From CAZZCU01 sp964652825 (GTDB lineage Bacteria; Bdellovibrionota_B; Oligoflexia; Oligoflexales; CAZZCU01), in the NCBI GenBank assembly GCA_964652825.1, contig CAZZCU010000004.1, positions 62,001 through 126,000 of the forward strand: a stretch of 64,000 nucleotides of DNA. The letters are read 5' to 3'. The first letter of the stretch is position 1. The number at the start of each line of letters is the position of its first letter. The notes under the pieces are model-generated. The model was not told the DNA's origin. It worked only from the letters and a program-made list of their open reading frames with translations, and did not search any database. Positions 33,958-43,515 of the stretch are shown piece after piece. The translations under genes were made by a program, and so were the position numbers.

Positions 33958-35877
33958 TCACATGGTTAAGGGCGATACCGGGACGGTGTGTTGGTAGTCT
34001 GGGCTGATGTCCCATGATAACGCATATGGTTGGCAGTTGCCAACCAGCGGCAATATACGCGCTTGCAATCCATAGCCGGCGGCGATGGTGCGGACCTGCC
34101 CCAAGTGTTGGCTGGCGACCTCGGTATTGCCACCCGCGGTTTTGCCGGTATTGGTGATCGCTGAGATAATCAACATATGTTGGTCGCGGCCCAAGCGAAC
34201 TTGGGTTGTCAGTGTCACGGATGCATTTGTATCAGAGCCATCAACTAATCTGTGTACGGCGCTGACATACAGGTGGAACAGGGAGCTCACCAGGGCGCTA
34301 TCGGGCATCAGTGGCATTTGCGGTAGAGATGATGATTCCAGCTGATTTTCAAAACGGATATGAGTCAGGGATTTGAGTTGCATCGTCGCCAAACGCTGTG
34401 CGTTGCTGATGGCCTGCGGTAAATTTTTAACGACTTCATCGTCACCAGCGGCGTCGAAGTGAGCCCAAAAGGTAGTGATTGCTTGCAAATCCTGCAGGCG
34501 TTCGTGCAACTGGCCGCGTTGTTGCGACATAGCCAGCAATGCGTCAAGTAAGTGACTGGCGGTAACGCGCAAGAAGTCAAGCTGTTGATCAAGTAGTGTA
34601 TAGGTTGGTGTAACATTGGTCTCGGCGAGCGAGCGGATGAACTTACGGGCGCCGCGCGCGGTGATTTGCTGCTGCCAGTCGCCGATCAGCGCGGCGATTT
34701 TTTGCGCCTCCGGGTGCATGCCGTGACTGGTGATATCATTTAAATCCTGTAGACGTTCACGGAAATCAACGATATCTGCCTGCAGAATTTTGGCAAAACT
34801 CTCTGTTTGCATAGCGAGCGATTTTAGGCGCGCGATGTTCGCTGTTTCCAGATGCGCCGCCTGAATTTGTTGTTGTAGCTGGATGATGCGGTTTTCGCCG
34901 GCGGTGATTTCGCGTTGTTGCAACAGCAGGCCGTCATTCATTTCGTTGATCGCCGCCAGCAACTCTGTTTGTGCATTCGCTAGCTGCCCGCGCAGGTTGG
35001 GTTTGGGCATGGGTTGAGGTTGTTGACCGATCGCCATGTCCTTGGCATAGAGGCGTACCTGCCGGCACCAGGTTAAAAATTCATCGAAGCGATCCGTTGA
35101 TTGTTTGAGCACCACGTGCGCGCGCGACCAGATACTCAAGGTCAACGCGGCGGTGATCAGTAGTAGTAGCCACAATGCGGGTGAGCTGCTCAGGTCAGTT
35201 TTGAGCAGTGACGCAGGTAGCCACGACAGCAGATATTTGTCAGTGATCAAGGAAGCACCGGCGTTTTTGCTTGATTGATTGGTGCTGGCGATGATGGTGT
35301 GTTGTTTCAATTGCTCCGTGCTTGGCACGAGCCGGAGTTGAAGTCGACGAGAATAATCCGCCAGTCCCGGATGCAGTGCCAGCCAATCATGGTCGAGACG
35401 CACCAGTGCCACTAGCGTGGTGGGCCGATCCAGTTTGCGCAGGCGCAAAGCGACGCCGAGCAAGGGTACGCCGGCATCGTCGACCCAAAAGAAGCGATCT
35501 TTATCTTGCTGCTGGTCAAGGATGCCGCTTTGTTCGCAATCGAATTTGATTTGTGACTTCAAGGTGGCGCGCAGGTAGCGTTGGCATTTGGCACCGAGGA
35601 TTTGTACTTCGTCGATTTCGCCGAGTCGCAATTGGCCCGACGCTAACGTCGATGCAGAGTTATGCATCTGCCAGCGCAGGTGACTGCTGAAAGCCGAATC
35701 ATCCGCCAGCGCCCGAGCTAGCGTGGTCAGTGTTCCTTGCGTCTGACCGGTGGCAACGGCAAATTGTGTGCGTGCAGTCTCGGTGGTCTCGCCGAGTTCG
35801 CGCAGCGGTGCCGCGACAATTAACAGAAAAGTGAGCAGACCAAGACAAAGAGTTTGTAATAACATGAATGGCGGCAT
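33958..35877 (-). CDS. Two-transmembrane sensor-like protein without an obvious output domain
   Basis: 639 residues. Transmembrane segments at about 5-24 and 232-250 enclose a periplasmic domain of about 205 residues with the pattern of Cache/CHASE-type sensor regions (RFFWVDDAGVPLLGVALRL). A long cytoplasmic helical part (about 255-500) is rich in Gln/Leu heptads. The C-terminus (about 540-620) vaguely resembles a degenerate histidine-kinase ATPase fold, but the N, G1 and G2 boxes are not evident. It may be a pseudokinase or structural sensor. It lies five bases downstream of mce. Confidence 0.6.
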   Translation of the reverse strand: MPPFMLLQTLCLGLLTFLLIVAAPLRELGETTETARTQFAVATGQTQGTLTTLARALADDSAFSSHLRWQMHNSASTLASGQLRLGEIDEVQILGAKCQRYLRATLKSQIKFDCEQSGILDQQQDKDRFFWVDDAGVPLLGVALRLRKLDRPTTLVALVRLDHDWLALHPGLADYSRRLQLRLVPSTEQLKQHTIIASTNQSSKNAGASLITDKYLLSWLPASLLKTDLSSSPALWLLLLITAALTLSIWSRAHVVLKQSTDRFDEFLTWCRQVRLYAKDMAIGQQPQPMPKPNLRGQLANAQTELLAAINEMNDGLLLQQREITAGENRIIQLQQQIQAAHLETANIARLKSLAMQTESFAKILQADIVDFRERLQDLNDITSHGMHPEAQKIAALIGDWQQQITARGARKFIRSLAETNVTPTYTLLDQQLDFLRVTASHLLDALLAMSQQRGQLHERLQDLQAITTFWAHFDAAGDDEVVKNLPQAISNAQRLATMQLKSLTHIRFENQLESSSLPQMPLMPDSALVSSLFHLYVSAVHRLVDGSDTNASVTLTTQVRLGRDQHMLIISAITNTGKTAGGNTEVASQHLGQVRTIAAGYGLQARILPLVGNCQPYALSWDISPDYQHTVPVSPLTM

Positions 35878-35882
35878 AATGA

Positions 35883-36332
35883 TCAGCCCTCTTGCACGAG
35901 CTCGATCAGCAAACCGCCGGTGCTTTCGGGATGAATGAAAGCGATACTGGTGTTGTGGGCGCCTGGCCTTGGCTTCACGTCAATCATGCGAATTCCTTTC
36001 GCGATTAAAGAACTGATAGCTTGTTCTATATTGTCAACCTGGACGGCAAGGTGATGAATGCCGCCACCTTTCTTATCAAGAAATTTACCGATAGGACTAT
36101 CCGGAGAGCCGTCGCTGGCAAGGATTTCCAGTCGGCTATGCGGCTGCAGCGTGGCTGCTGGTAGCTGATCGCTATGCGCAGTGAACATCGAAGTATGGGT
36201 GTGCTGATCCTTTACATACTCGTCGCCAGCAAAACGCAGCGCTAAAACATCGCGCAAAAACCAACGGGCTTTTTCGGGGTCTTTAGGGGCTAAACCGACG
36301 TGATTGATGCCAAGGATATGAAAAGACGTCAC
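35883..36332 (-). CDS. mce: Methylmalonyl-CoA epimerase (VOC superfamily)
   Basis: 149 residues from a GTG with AGGA seven bases before it. Interconverts (2R)- and (2S)-methylmalonyl-CoA in propionate and branched-chain amino-acid metabolism. Metal ligands of the glyoxalase fold appear in order: INHVGLAPKD (His), LEILAS (Glu/His region), GGGIHHLAVQVDN (His) and GLLIELVQ (Glu). Leucine dehydrogenase and a large acyl-CoA dehydrogenase elsewhere in the window fit the same catabolic theme, but no mutase is seen here. Confidence 0.88.
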   Translation of the reverse strand: MTSFHILGINHVGLAPKDPEKARWFLRDVLALRFAGDEYVKDQHTHTSMFTAHSDQLPAATLQPHSRLEILASDGSPDSPIGKFLDKKGGGIHHLAVQVDNIEQAISSLIAKGIRMIDVKPRPGAHNTSIAFIHPESTGGLLIELVQEG

Positions 36333-36429
36333 TGTCTGTTCCTGGTTTGCGGTGTCTCACCGCCAAATATCTTCTGTCTATCGTCCGTGATACTTATTTC
36401 GTATCGTTAGCTACAAAACTTGGTCGTTG

Positions 36430-36873
36430 TTATTCGACCGGTAAGCCAATGGCTTCAACCGCTGTTTTCAAGTCTTTCTTTTGCTGCGGCTTCAAGGCTT
36501 TGCTGTTCTTATACAGCGTGCCGAGAGACTCGCGGGCATTAGCGGTGATATTGGCATACTCGTTCGCATCAAGTTCATTAAAGCGCTTGATGAGTTTTTC
36601 AAAAACTTCGTCTTTATCAATGTCGGCACCAGTCGACCAGCGACCTTTGCGCAGCGCATTGGTGGCCAGTGCAACGATACGACTGAAGCGCGCACCATCA
36701 GTACCCGAGCGGCGTGATTTGCCGGCACGGCCTTTGGCTTTCAAGCGTGTAAGCAATTCATCGTAGGTAAACGCGAAGCTTGACTCTACTTCTTTGAGGC
36801 CCAGCGGGGTGTCTTGGACAGACGTCCACACAATATTAAGTGTGTCCCCTGGACGCAATTCTACGGAAGCCAT
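36430..36873 (-). CDS. Small conserved-looking cytosolic protein, unknown
   Basis: 147 residues from an ATG preceded by AAGGGGG; seven more codons are open upstream but lack a ribosome site. The N-terminal third forms strands (VELRPGDTLNIVWTS). The rest is helical and lysine-rich (LKAKGRAGKSRRSGTDG). There is no signal peptide or membrane segment. I recognise no domain; the basic loop suggests nucleic-acid binding, which is only a guess. Confidence 0.65.
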   Translation of the reverse strand: MASVELRPGDTLNIVWTSVQDTPLGLKEVESSFAFTYDELLTRLKAKGRAGKSRRSGTDGARFSRIVALATNALRKGRWSTGADIDKDEVFEKLIKRFNELDANEYANITANARESLGTLYKNSKALKPQQKKDLKTAVEAIGLPVE

Positions 36874-37144
36874 TAATTCCCCCTTGTAATACAATGCAAG
36901 TTAAGCTTCGCCACTGCTGATGCTAGAAATTTGTTAGAAGCAACAACAGCAAACGCTTTGTTTCAACCTTTGTCATCTGTATTAGTAAATCGTTATCATC
37001 CTGTCAATAATTATTGACTTCAGCTTCACTTTTCATGGAACTAATTAATATTCTAAGCTAAATTCATAATATAACTTAAAATGGCGGCGCGCTGGCGAAT
37101 ACGCTAGAATAGTGGAATTAGCTGATTTTACTTAGAATTTTAGC
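36874..37144. other. AT-rich divergent intergenic region
   Basis: 271 bases between the unknown small protein and the polytopic membrane protein. It is strongly AT-rich at 36970-37080, with candidate promoter-like words such as TTGACT and TAGAAT, but none with an acceptable spacing. No RNA gene or repeat was recognised. Confidence 0.35.
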
Positions 37145-38569
37145 GTGGTGTCCGTGTTTTCACGCATAAGCAGTTTTAAATTTTTTATGATCGCCGTAGT
37201 GCTGGGAATGATCCTGGTGCGTATGATCTGGATTCAGCTGCGCTTTTTTCCGGTTAATGTTGATTATCGTGCGCTGGTGACGTTTGGGGCTTTACTGGAT
37301 AGTGAGCAGCCATCCGCCTGCTATGCCGAACATGCCGGCAAGGATCAGTTGTGGGCTTTGTTGACCGACAATGAGTTGGTCTCGGATAAGCGTTATCGCT
37401 GGTTTAAGATTCCCGGTCTGGCGTTGATCAGCCGGATCACCTGCGGTCTGGGGGCGTTCACGCCGCAGACGTTGCAGTGGCTGAATTATGTGTTCTTTGG
37501 CGGTACCGTGTTTTTGATGTTGATCATGGTTAGGATTTTAACGGGTTCGTGGTTGTTGGGATTGTTCGCAGCGGCGATGTTGCTCAGTCGCGGGCAACTG
37601 GTGGCCAAGATCGGTGAACTCACCGCTGTCAATGGGATCATGTTTCTCGGGGCGTTGATGATGAGTTGCTTTGTGCACTATCTGCGTACGGCGTCTTGGG
37701 TGAGTTTTGCCGGGACTTTGTTGGGTTTAGTTTGTCTCACCATGTTTGATATTTCCTGGATCGTGTCGTTGCTGGCACTACCGACCGTATTGCTGTGCTG
37801 GCGGTTGTTGCCGTCGTTACCGGCAGCGCGCAGGGAGCAGCCAGCGGGCGACGAGACATCGCGGCGGCAGGGTCCGCTATTCCTGGCGGTTCGCTATCTG
37901 CGCGTGATCTTTGGGCTGGACGATGCGGGTGCGACTGGTGAGCGCGTGTCACATCTGGAGCATGCGTATGAGCGCGGTGCTTTGTTGCGACCGTTGATGG
38001 TGCCGTATTCATTTTGGGTGTTGCACCGACGGCGCTGGCTCAAGTTAGTGATCAGTGGCTATGGTTTAGGCTTTTTGGTGATTGCATTAGCACTGGTCGG
38101 ATGGCTGCAAGCGATGCCGGCGATCATCGCTTTTTCTGATGCTGATCAGACGATTGCGGGAGTCGCGCGTCAGGTGACGGCAGGGGTGCATTTGCCCTGG
38201 GTTGTCAATTGGCTGGATGCGTTGCGCGCGCCGCTGGATCTACATTTTGGGGCTAGTCTGGCGCTGATTGTTCTGGCGTTGTTCCAGTCGCCGGCGCGTG
38301 GTCTACATGGTTTTTTTGAAACCGTCTGGGTGGTAACGGCTGGAATGCTGCTCTTGATCGCTGCGACGTTCGTGCTCGATGTGATTGATGCGCGTGTCCT
38401 GGCTGAGATCGAAGGCGACGCGCGTGGCTGGAGTATTTATGGTTGGTCGCGGGCACCGCATGTGTTTACCTGGATCGAGCCGATTGTTCTCAGTCTTGGT
38501 TTGGTCGGTTTATATAATTTGCTGAAAATTGCTGATGCCCGGTTTGTGCAATTGCCGCAGCGACGCTAA
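37145..38569 (+). CDS. Polytopic inner-membrane protein, unknown
   Basis: 474 residues from a GTG (other GTGs follow within a few codons, so the start is uncertain). About nine to ten hydrophobic segments are spread over the length. A large soluble-looking loop lies at about 45-90 after the first segment, and a cytoplasmic loop at about 225-280. The first loop (FFPVNVDYRALVTFGALLDSE) resembles the periplasmic loop of GT-C type glycosyltransferases, but the acidic catalytic motif is not clear. It opens the block of envelope genes running to 44.7 kb. Confidence 0.7.
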   Translation: MVSVFSRISSFKFFMIAVVLGMILVRMIWIQLRFFPVNVDYRALVTFGALLDSEQPSACYAEHAGKDQLWALLTDNELVSDKRYRWFKIPGLALISRITCGLGAFTPQTLQWLNYVFFGGTVFLMLIMVRILTGSWLLGLFAAAMLLSRGQLVAKIGELTAVNGIMFLGALMMSCFVHYLRTASWVSFAGTLLGLVCLTMFDISWIVSLLALPTVLLCWRLLPSLPAARREQPAGDETSRRQGPLFLAVRYLRVIFGLDDAGATGERVSHLEHAYERGALLRPLMVPYSFWVLHRRRWLKLVISGYGLGFLVIALALVGWLQAMPAIIAFSDADQTIAGVARQVTAGVHLPWVVNWLDALRAPLDLHFGASLALIVLALFQSPARGLHGFFETVWVVTAGMLLLIAATFVLDVIDARVLAEIEGDARGWSIYGWSRAPHVFTWIEPIVLSLGLVGLYNLLKIADARFVQLPQRR

Positions 38570-38607
38570 GATAAAGATAATCGTTCGGGTAATGGAGAAA
38601 GCTAAAT

Positions 38608-39462
38608 ATGGTGTCGCAGTATCTGGCCACGGTAGCAGTCGCGTTGGCATTGATTGGTGCTGGCGGTTGTACGCATAAACCCGCACGAAAACCCAAATCG
38701 CGATCGGTACAGCGTGGCGTTCAGATGACCGAGCCGGTGCAACCGCAGGCATCTGCAAATGACGGAGATGCCGGAGCGGCAGTCGTACGTGATACCAGTG
38801 GCTGCGTGCCGGCACCAGCGGGACAACGAACACCACCGTTCTATTTGCCGGGGCATGGAATCATGGTAACGCGTGTTTTGAAAACCTGTGTCACTGATGA
38901 TGGTCAGCCGGGATATGCAGCGGATACTGCCTGGATGGCGATGGGTTTTCCCTGCACGGGTGGCCATGGTCGTCTGGAATGGAAACCAAATTATCATGCA
39001 CCCAAGATCGTGTCGTTTTCTGTCTCAACGGATTGTCCAACTGCGCCCGCGCTGTCCGATGAAGTTATTAAGATTGGTCGGGCGATTCTCGGTTTAAATG
39101 AACTGGCACGCTTGATGGCGTATACGCCAATGGCGGTGCAGTATTGGGAAATCGACGAGTACAAGGAAGTTAACACTGGCTCTGTTGTCGAATTCCGCGA
39201 AGCCATGAGTCTGGATAAAGGTTGGGCGAATTTTAAAAATAATCTGCCGCTGCGCGTGCGGTTGTATGGTCGCGAAAATGTCTGGGGCGAGGGCGATCAG
39301 ATTTATATGTTTGAGGCTGATCTGATTCAGGAGAGTCGCACGACGTTTAAGCTGAGTCTGGTGAATGCTCAGGCTTTAAGCGATGACGATGCGGATCGTT
39401 TGCAGCAAAAATGCCAGGCGTTGCGGCCGCGCCGCAATTGCCGCGAGTTATTCGCGAATTGA
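38608..39462 (+). CDS. Putative lipoprotein
   Basis: 284 residues with the lipobox IGAGGCTH and a basic, Pro-rich linker after the cysteine. The mature region (about 60-284) has five more cysteines, in an arrangement that could form disulfides. No family is recognised. It lies 38 bases after the polytopic membrane protein and is probably co-transcribed with it. Confidence 0.7.
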   Translation: MVSQYLATVAVALALIGAGGCTHKPARKPKSRSVQRGVQMTEPVQPQASANDGDAGAAVVRDTSGCVPAPAGQRTPPFYLPGHGIMVTRVLKTCVTDDGQPGYAADTAWMAMGFPCTGGHGRLEWKPNYHAPKIVSFSVSTDCPTAPALSDEVIKIGRAILGLNELARLMAYTPMAVQYWEIDEYKEVNTGSVVEFREAMSLDKGWANFKNNLPLRVRLYGRENVWGEGDQIYMFEADLIQESRTTFKLSLVNAQALSDDDADRLQQKCQALRPRRNCRELFAN

Positions 39463-39486
39463 ATCCAAATGAATTCAGTTACATTA

Positions 39487-40272
39487 TTAATGCGCTAACG
39501 CGCCTTGTCGCGTGTTAGCAGTGGGTGGTGGTTGCGGTGAATTTCTTTCGGCCAGCGCGGCTTTCTCGTCATTTTGAATACGCGCCCGAAGTTGCTTCAG
39601 ACCGCGCCGTAAGGCGATGTCGTTCGGGGTTAGTTCTAAAGCTCTCTGCCAGGCACGCTCGGCGAGGGCGAATGAGCGGAGTTTCATCAGCACGGTGCCT
39701 TTCATCTTATGCACCTTGGCAGCGGTCGGATAAAATGCCAGCAGGTTATTAATCTCAATGAGTGCGTATTCGTATTTATGTTCCTGATAGAGTTTGGTGA
39801 TGCGGGCGATACCGAGCGTGTAGCTTGGCGATTGTTCTGGACCATCTTTGTTGCCAACACCAAACGCGCTATCAGTTAAATGCCGATTAGTTTTGTCGAT
39901 TGTCTTGGGCATGTCCGCAACCAGTTCGCGATCGGTGGTCTGTGGACGCCATTCACGCTCGCTGCGGGTGGGCTGACCGGCAGCATTCATCTCCTGGATT
40001 TCCGCGAGCGGGACCTCGACGTCATAGTCGCGCGCGGCGCCGGGGATTTCAACGGTGTATTCGGTTTTGCCGACGGCAGAACGGATTACGAATTTTTCTT
40101 CAAATTGATTGGCGCCGAGCGGATGCGTTTCTTCGACAAAAGGATAGGCGATAGTGGCGTCATTGAGTTCGTTTTCTACCGAGACGTTTCGGTAGAACGT
40201 GCAACCACCTGACAACGCCGCGAAGCAGGTGATGCTTGTCAGCTTAGAAGTTAAGCGATAAGACAGCTTCAA
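39487..40272 (-). CDS. TPR-containing lipoprotein
   Basis: 261 residues from a TTG with a strong AGGGAGG site eight bases upstream. The start lies inside the end of the upstream gene (29-base overlap), consistent with coupling. The lipobox is ALSGGCTF. The N-terminal part is beta-rich. Residues about 150-235 hold two to three TPR units (YQEHKYEYALIEINNLLAFYPTAAKVH, LAERAWQRALELTPND). It probably forms an outer-membrane scaffold within the envelope gene cluster. Confidence 0.78.
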   Translation of the reverse strand: MKLSYRLTSKLTSITCFAALSGGCTFYRNVSVENELNDATIAYPFVEETHPLGANQFEEKFVIRSAVGKTEYTVEIPGAARDYDVEVPLAEIQEMNAAGQPTRSEREWRPQTTDRELVADMPKTIDKTNRHLTDSAFGVGNKDGPEQSPSYTLGIARITKLYQEHKYEYALIEINNLLAFYPTAAKVHKMKGTVLMKLRSFALAERAWQRALELTPNDIALRRGLKQLRARIQNDEKAALAERNSPQPPPTANTRQGALAH

Positions 40273-41515
40273 CTCCCGTGCCTCCCTTGGTTTTGATAAA
40301 ATCTCCGTCGATTAAAATCTTGGACGGCAAAACATAGAGACTACCCAAGGTCATGACGAAACGACGGCCAAAGTACACGTCCCAACCGGCGCGTAGAGTT
40401 GGCGCGAGATAACCGGTGGCAAAGAAAACGCCAGCCCCACCGTGAACACCGTGGCGAACATCATTATAAGATTCCAGGCGACCGATAAAATTGTGAGTAT
40501 AGATAGCGTTTAGGACCAGCGCCTGAGTATATGGTTTGGGTTTCAAGCCGACCGTGGCGTTGTCAGTATCTTCGTTATCATTGCCAGCGGGCGCGATACC
40601 TTGCGTGGGATAAGATTTCAGTACGGATTTGGTCGCCAGCATCAACGACATAATCAGACCGAATTCAGTGCGACGGTTGTTGAATTTTTCGCTACCGCGT
40701 AGTTGCAGGTTGATCATTGACTTATCGTCACTACCACCACCGACGTTAGGAACAATGGCGCCGCCGATGCCGAACATCATGCGATATTCCGGAACATAAT
40801 CTTCGCCTGGGCGGGATTTTTCCACTTGGCGATAATCGACGGCGAGTTTTTGATAGCGGCTTTTCGCGGTCTCGCTGTTATAGGTGCGCGACCATAGTGT
40901 CTCTTTGGATTTGGCATCAAACACCTGAAACGCCAGTACCATGTGCGTTGTGTGATAAACCAAAACGATATCCATGAAACTATCGATTCCGAGTTGCTCA
41001 GCCGCCAGGTTGAGTTGTGCAAGATTGGTGGTCGGCGATGAGATCAGTAGCTTGCCTTCGACAAGACGCGAGGTTTTTGAGCGACACGGCAAACAACTGA
41101 TCAGGCGTACCTGCGAGTTTTCGCGAATGCGTTCTTGTACGCTCAACTCAATGTAAGACATATAGGTATTGGGAATGCTGCGACTGACTTCGACTTTGCG
41201 AATTGCCACGTTCTTGAGATTTTTAATCTGTCCCATCTTGACGTCGTACCCGAATTCAGCAAGCAATTCGTCAAGAACTTCGTGAAAACGGCGGACCGCC
41301 GCCGGCGCGGCTGTGCGTGTCTGAGCATAGCTGCGTCCGTTGTTGGTTGACGTGCCGGCTGTGTTTTCCGGTTTTTGGTTTTTGGTAGCGCTCAGTGCTT
41401 CGTCGGCTTCCATCCAGTCTTCGTAAGCATCTTCCGCGTGAGCGGTAGCGACGATGAATGGTGAGCTGGCCAAGAGCACGCACGCGAGTAGGTTGTTCCA
41501 TGACGAACGACGCAT
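40244..41515 (-). CDS. Secreted CsgG/FlgO-like domain protein with C-terminal barrel-like region
   Basis: 423 residues with a signal peptide ending at ATAHA-ED. Residues about 75-215 have the alternating pattern of the CsgG/FlgO/LpoB family: helix, SIPNTYMSYIELSVQERI, a cysteine pair CLPC near 143-146, AEQLGIDSFMDIVLVYHTTHMVLAFQVFDAKSKETLWS. The last about 200 residues are Gly- and aromatic-rich beta strands ending in Phe (VEAVLSLNF), as expected for an outer-membrane barrel. The joining of the two is unusual. It is translationally coupled to the downstream TPR lipoprotein. Confidence 0.7.
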   Translation of the reverse strand: MRRSSWNNLLACVLLASSPFIVATAHAEDAYEDWMEADEALSATKNQKPENTAGTSTNNGRSYAQTRTAAPAAVRRFHEVLDELLAEFGYDVKMGQIKNLKNVAIRKVEVSRSIPNTYMSYIELSVQERIRENSQVRLISCLPCRSKTSRLVEGKLLISSPTTNLAQLNLAAEQLGIDSFMDIVLVYHTTHMVLAFQVFDAKSKETLWSRTYNSETAKSRYQKLAVDYRQVEKSRPGEDYVPEYRMMFGIGGAIVPNVGGGSDDKSMINLQLRGSEKFNNRRTEFGLIMSLMLATKSVLKSYPTQGIAPAGNDNEDTDNATVGLKPKPYTQALVLNAIYTHNFIGRLESYNDVRHGVHGGAGVFFATGYLAPTLRAGWDVYFGRRFVMTLGSLYVLPSKILIDGDFIKTKGGTGVEAVLSLNF

Positions 41516-41602
41516 GTAACTTCTCTCTTCCCGTTAATTCCAGACAGTTAATCCTGGTTCTCTACAGGGTTTTTCGGCTGCTTATGGCAAATCTTTAGGA
41601 TT

Positions 41603-42292
41603 TTAGATGCGGCTATTGGGGCCGGCGGGTTTTGTGCGTGGATTAAAACGGTTACCGGCCGGTACGAGGACATCGACGGGCGGGGCGATCACATCAAGAG
41701 TGCGGCCAAAATAATTTTGGGAAAGTTCCATATAACGCCGACGAATGTAGAAAAAATAACGCTTTGTGTTGCGCGTTTGATCAAGCGCGCGCGCCAGTAC
41801 GAACAGGCCGCGCATATTACGATGAAAATAGTCCTGTTGCTCTTGCAGACTGGCGCGTTTGGTGTCGTTTTCCATACCCCAGTCGAGCACGCTCATCGAG
41901 TAGTAGAAGCACCAGTGGTAAAAATTGGTTTTGCTGGTAACGGACTCACGCATCATATCGATGGCTTCGACCATCGCCTCGTCATTGGCGATTTGGGTAC
42001 CGATCACCGCTAAATCGCTACGGCAATTGTTTAAGTGATTTTTGCTTGGGATCTTCTTGGTCATGACCAGACGATTGGTGTGCCAGGCGTCGGGGATGAT
42101 TGGATGTGGCAGCGTGGTTTTGGGATTATTGGTTGCTGTTCCATCGCTATAAGCATCATCGTCGCTGATTTCGTCAGTTGCTTGCTGGTTCTTCTGAAAA
42201 AGCGCGCAACCACTGAGGGTTGACCATAACGATACCAACACCGCAGCGATCAGGACGCGGTGATGGGGCCATTGGTGAATGCGCAAAATCAC
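41603..42292 (-). CDS. Putative lipoprotein
   Basis: 229 residues from a GTG with GGGAGA six bases upstream. The lipobox is TLSGCALF. The mature protein has an acidic flexible start, then a mostly helical domain (about 85-200) with two cysteines in NCRSDLA and HWCFYY. No family is recognised. It lies within a minus-strand run of envelope genes (43303 to 39487) with 80-160 base gaps. Confidence 0.72.
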   Translation of the reverse strand: MILRIHQWPHHRVLIAAVLVSLWSTLSGCALFQKNQQATDEISDDDAYSDGTATNNPKTTLPHPIIPDAWHTNRLVMTKKIPSKNHLNNCRSDLAVIGTQIANDEAMVEAIDMMRESVTSKTNFYHWCFYYSMSVLDWGMENDTKRASLQEQQDYFHRNMRGLFVLARALDQTRNTKRYFFYIRRRYMELSQNYFGRTLDVIAPPVDVLVPAGNRFNPRTKPAGPNSRI

Positions 42293-42451
42293 GATTTATC
42301 TCCCGGTTTATCGCGGCAAGGTTTGCTACCACGCCGCGATTAGTTATCGGCTCAAACCGCTGGAGACTGAGAATGAGATTTAGTTGTTTTTATAAGATAT
42401 TGAAATTAATGATTTTTTTATCATGTTGAACCAAAGACGAAACATCTCGAT

Positions 42452-43303
42452 CTAGTACCAGCCGCCGCTGCTGACGCCGAGGTAAAGAAAGGTTTTGCCT
42501 TTGCCAAATTGTACGCCGGACATGATGTTGGCGGCGATGGCACCGAAGTAAACGTTGAGAAAATGCGCCTCAGCCCAAAGACCGGGGGAGTCGAAGGCAA
42601 CGGCCTTGTTGTTAAAATCATCATCAACATCGGGTAGGCCACGCGGAGTTTTTGCAAATCGGCTTTGCGCGGCGATGCCGGCAGCGAGCAGATAACCACG
42701 CCGGCTGTACTGCGATGGTGATTTGTCAGCGGCATCATCCGCGGGAATTTCTTTGCGGCCGGCACTAAGTTTGCCAATGGCCACCATCGGGCCAAGATAT
42801 AAGAAACCAAACCGTCCAGGGGTGTCGCGATAAACTCCAGCGCCGGTGAAATTCGCCAGACGCAGGCCATAATGAAAATGCAGATCAGTGTTTTTAATGG
42901 GTGTTGGTTCGCGCCGGTAAGCATGAATTAAGACGCTGGGCTCAGACGCATAGTTTTTGCGGGGTGCTTTGGTCAAAATGGTTGAGAGTACTAAAGATGC
43001 TGTGATGCTGAATTCCATGGGGCGTTCAGCAATGGCTTCCTCGCGCAATTTTTGATCGCGAACAACCGACGGCGATGGGGCGGGCGGCTGCGCTTTGGCT
43101 TCCTGTTCCAGGCGTTGTTGGCGACGTTCATCCACGTCAGCTTTAATATCACTTGGGTGGCGCTTGGTCGGGATTTTTGGTCGCGGCGGCTCCGGCAACA
43201 ATATCGCGTCACCTTGGGCGTACGCAATCGGTGTTAACACTGAAGGCGTCAAAATCATGACTAGCAACACTAAGCAGCTTTTACCCAGCACTTTTCTTCC
43301 CAT
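42452..43303 (-). CDS. Secreted protein, predicted outer-membrane beta-barrel
   Basis: 283 residues with a signal peptide ending at PIAYA-QG. A Pro/Lys/Arg/Glu-rich segment of about 65 residues follows, then about 190 residues of alternating aromatic/glycine strands (FHYGLRLANFTG, RFGFLYLGPMVAIGKL) closing with an aromatic residue (SSGGWY). The layout fits a small barrel with a periplasmic peptidoglycan-facing segment. It is the first gene of the minus-strand envelope run, divergent from 43516. Confidence 0.68.
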   Translation of the reverse strand: MGRKVLGKSCLVLLVMILTPSVLTPIAYAQGDAILLPEPPRPKIPTKRHPSDIKADVDERRQQRLEQEAKAQPPAPSPSVVRDQKLREEAIAERPMEFSITASLVLSTILTKAPRKNYASEPSVLIHAYRREPTPIKNTDLHFHYGLRLANFTGAGVYRDTPGRFGFLYLGPMVAIGKLSAGRKEIPADDAADKSPSQYSRRGYLLAAGIAAQSRFAKTPRGLPDVDDDFNNKAVAFDSPGLWAEAHFLNVYFGAIAANIMSGVQFGKGKTFLYLGVSSGGWY

Positions 43304-43333
43304 TTTTTTCGCGATCGTCTTTCGTTAGACTTT

Positions 43334-43358
43334 AACTATAGACGATAACTACAGACGA
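43334..43358. repeat. Tandem 12-base repeat in the divergent promoter region
   Basis: AACTATAGACGA and AACTACAGACGA (one mismatch) stand 13 bases apart, 31 bases upstream of the 43303 start and about 160 bases upstream of the 43516 start. The spacing is a little over one helical turn, so this could be an operator, but no other copy or regulator was found. Confidence 0.35.
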
Positions 43359-43515
43359 ACAAACGACACAATCGTTGCTCGGCTTTGTACTCCTGGCGTT
43401 CTTCCGCCAAGTTTACTCGTCAACGTCTTTTCCAGCAAGCAATTCACTTCATGTCAGACGACAACCGCGCTGCCCGGACGGCAGGCGGAGTCGAGATCTT
43501 CAGGGAGATGCATGT

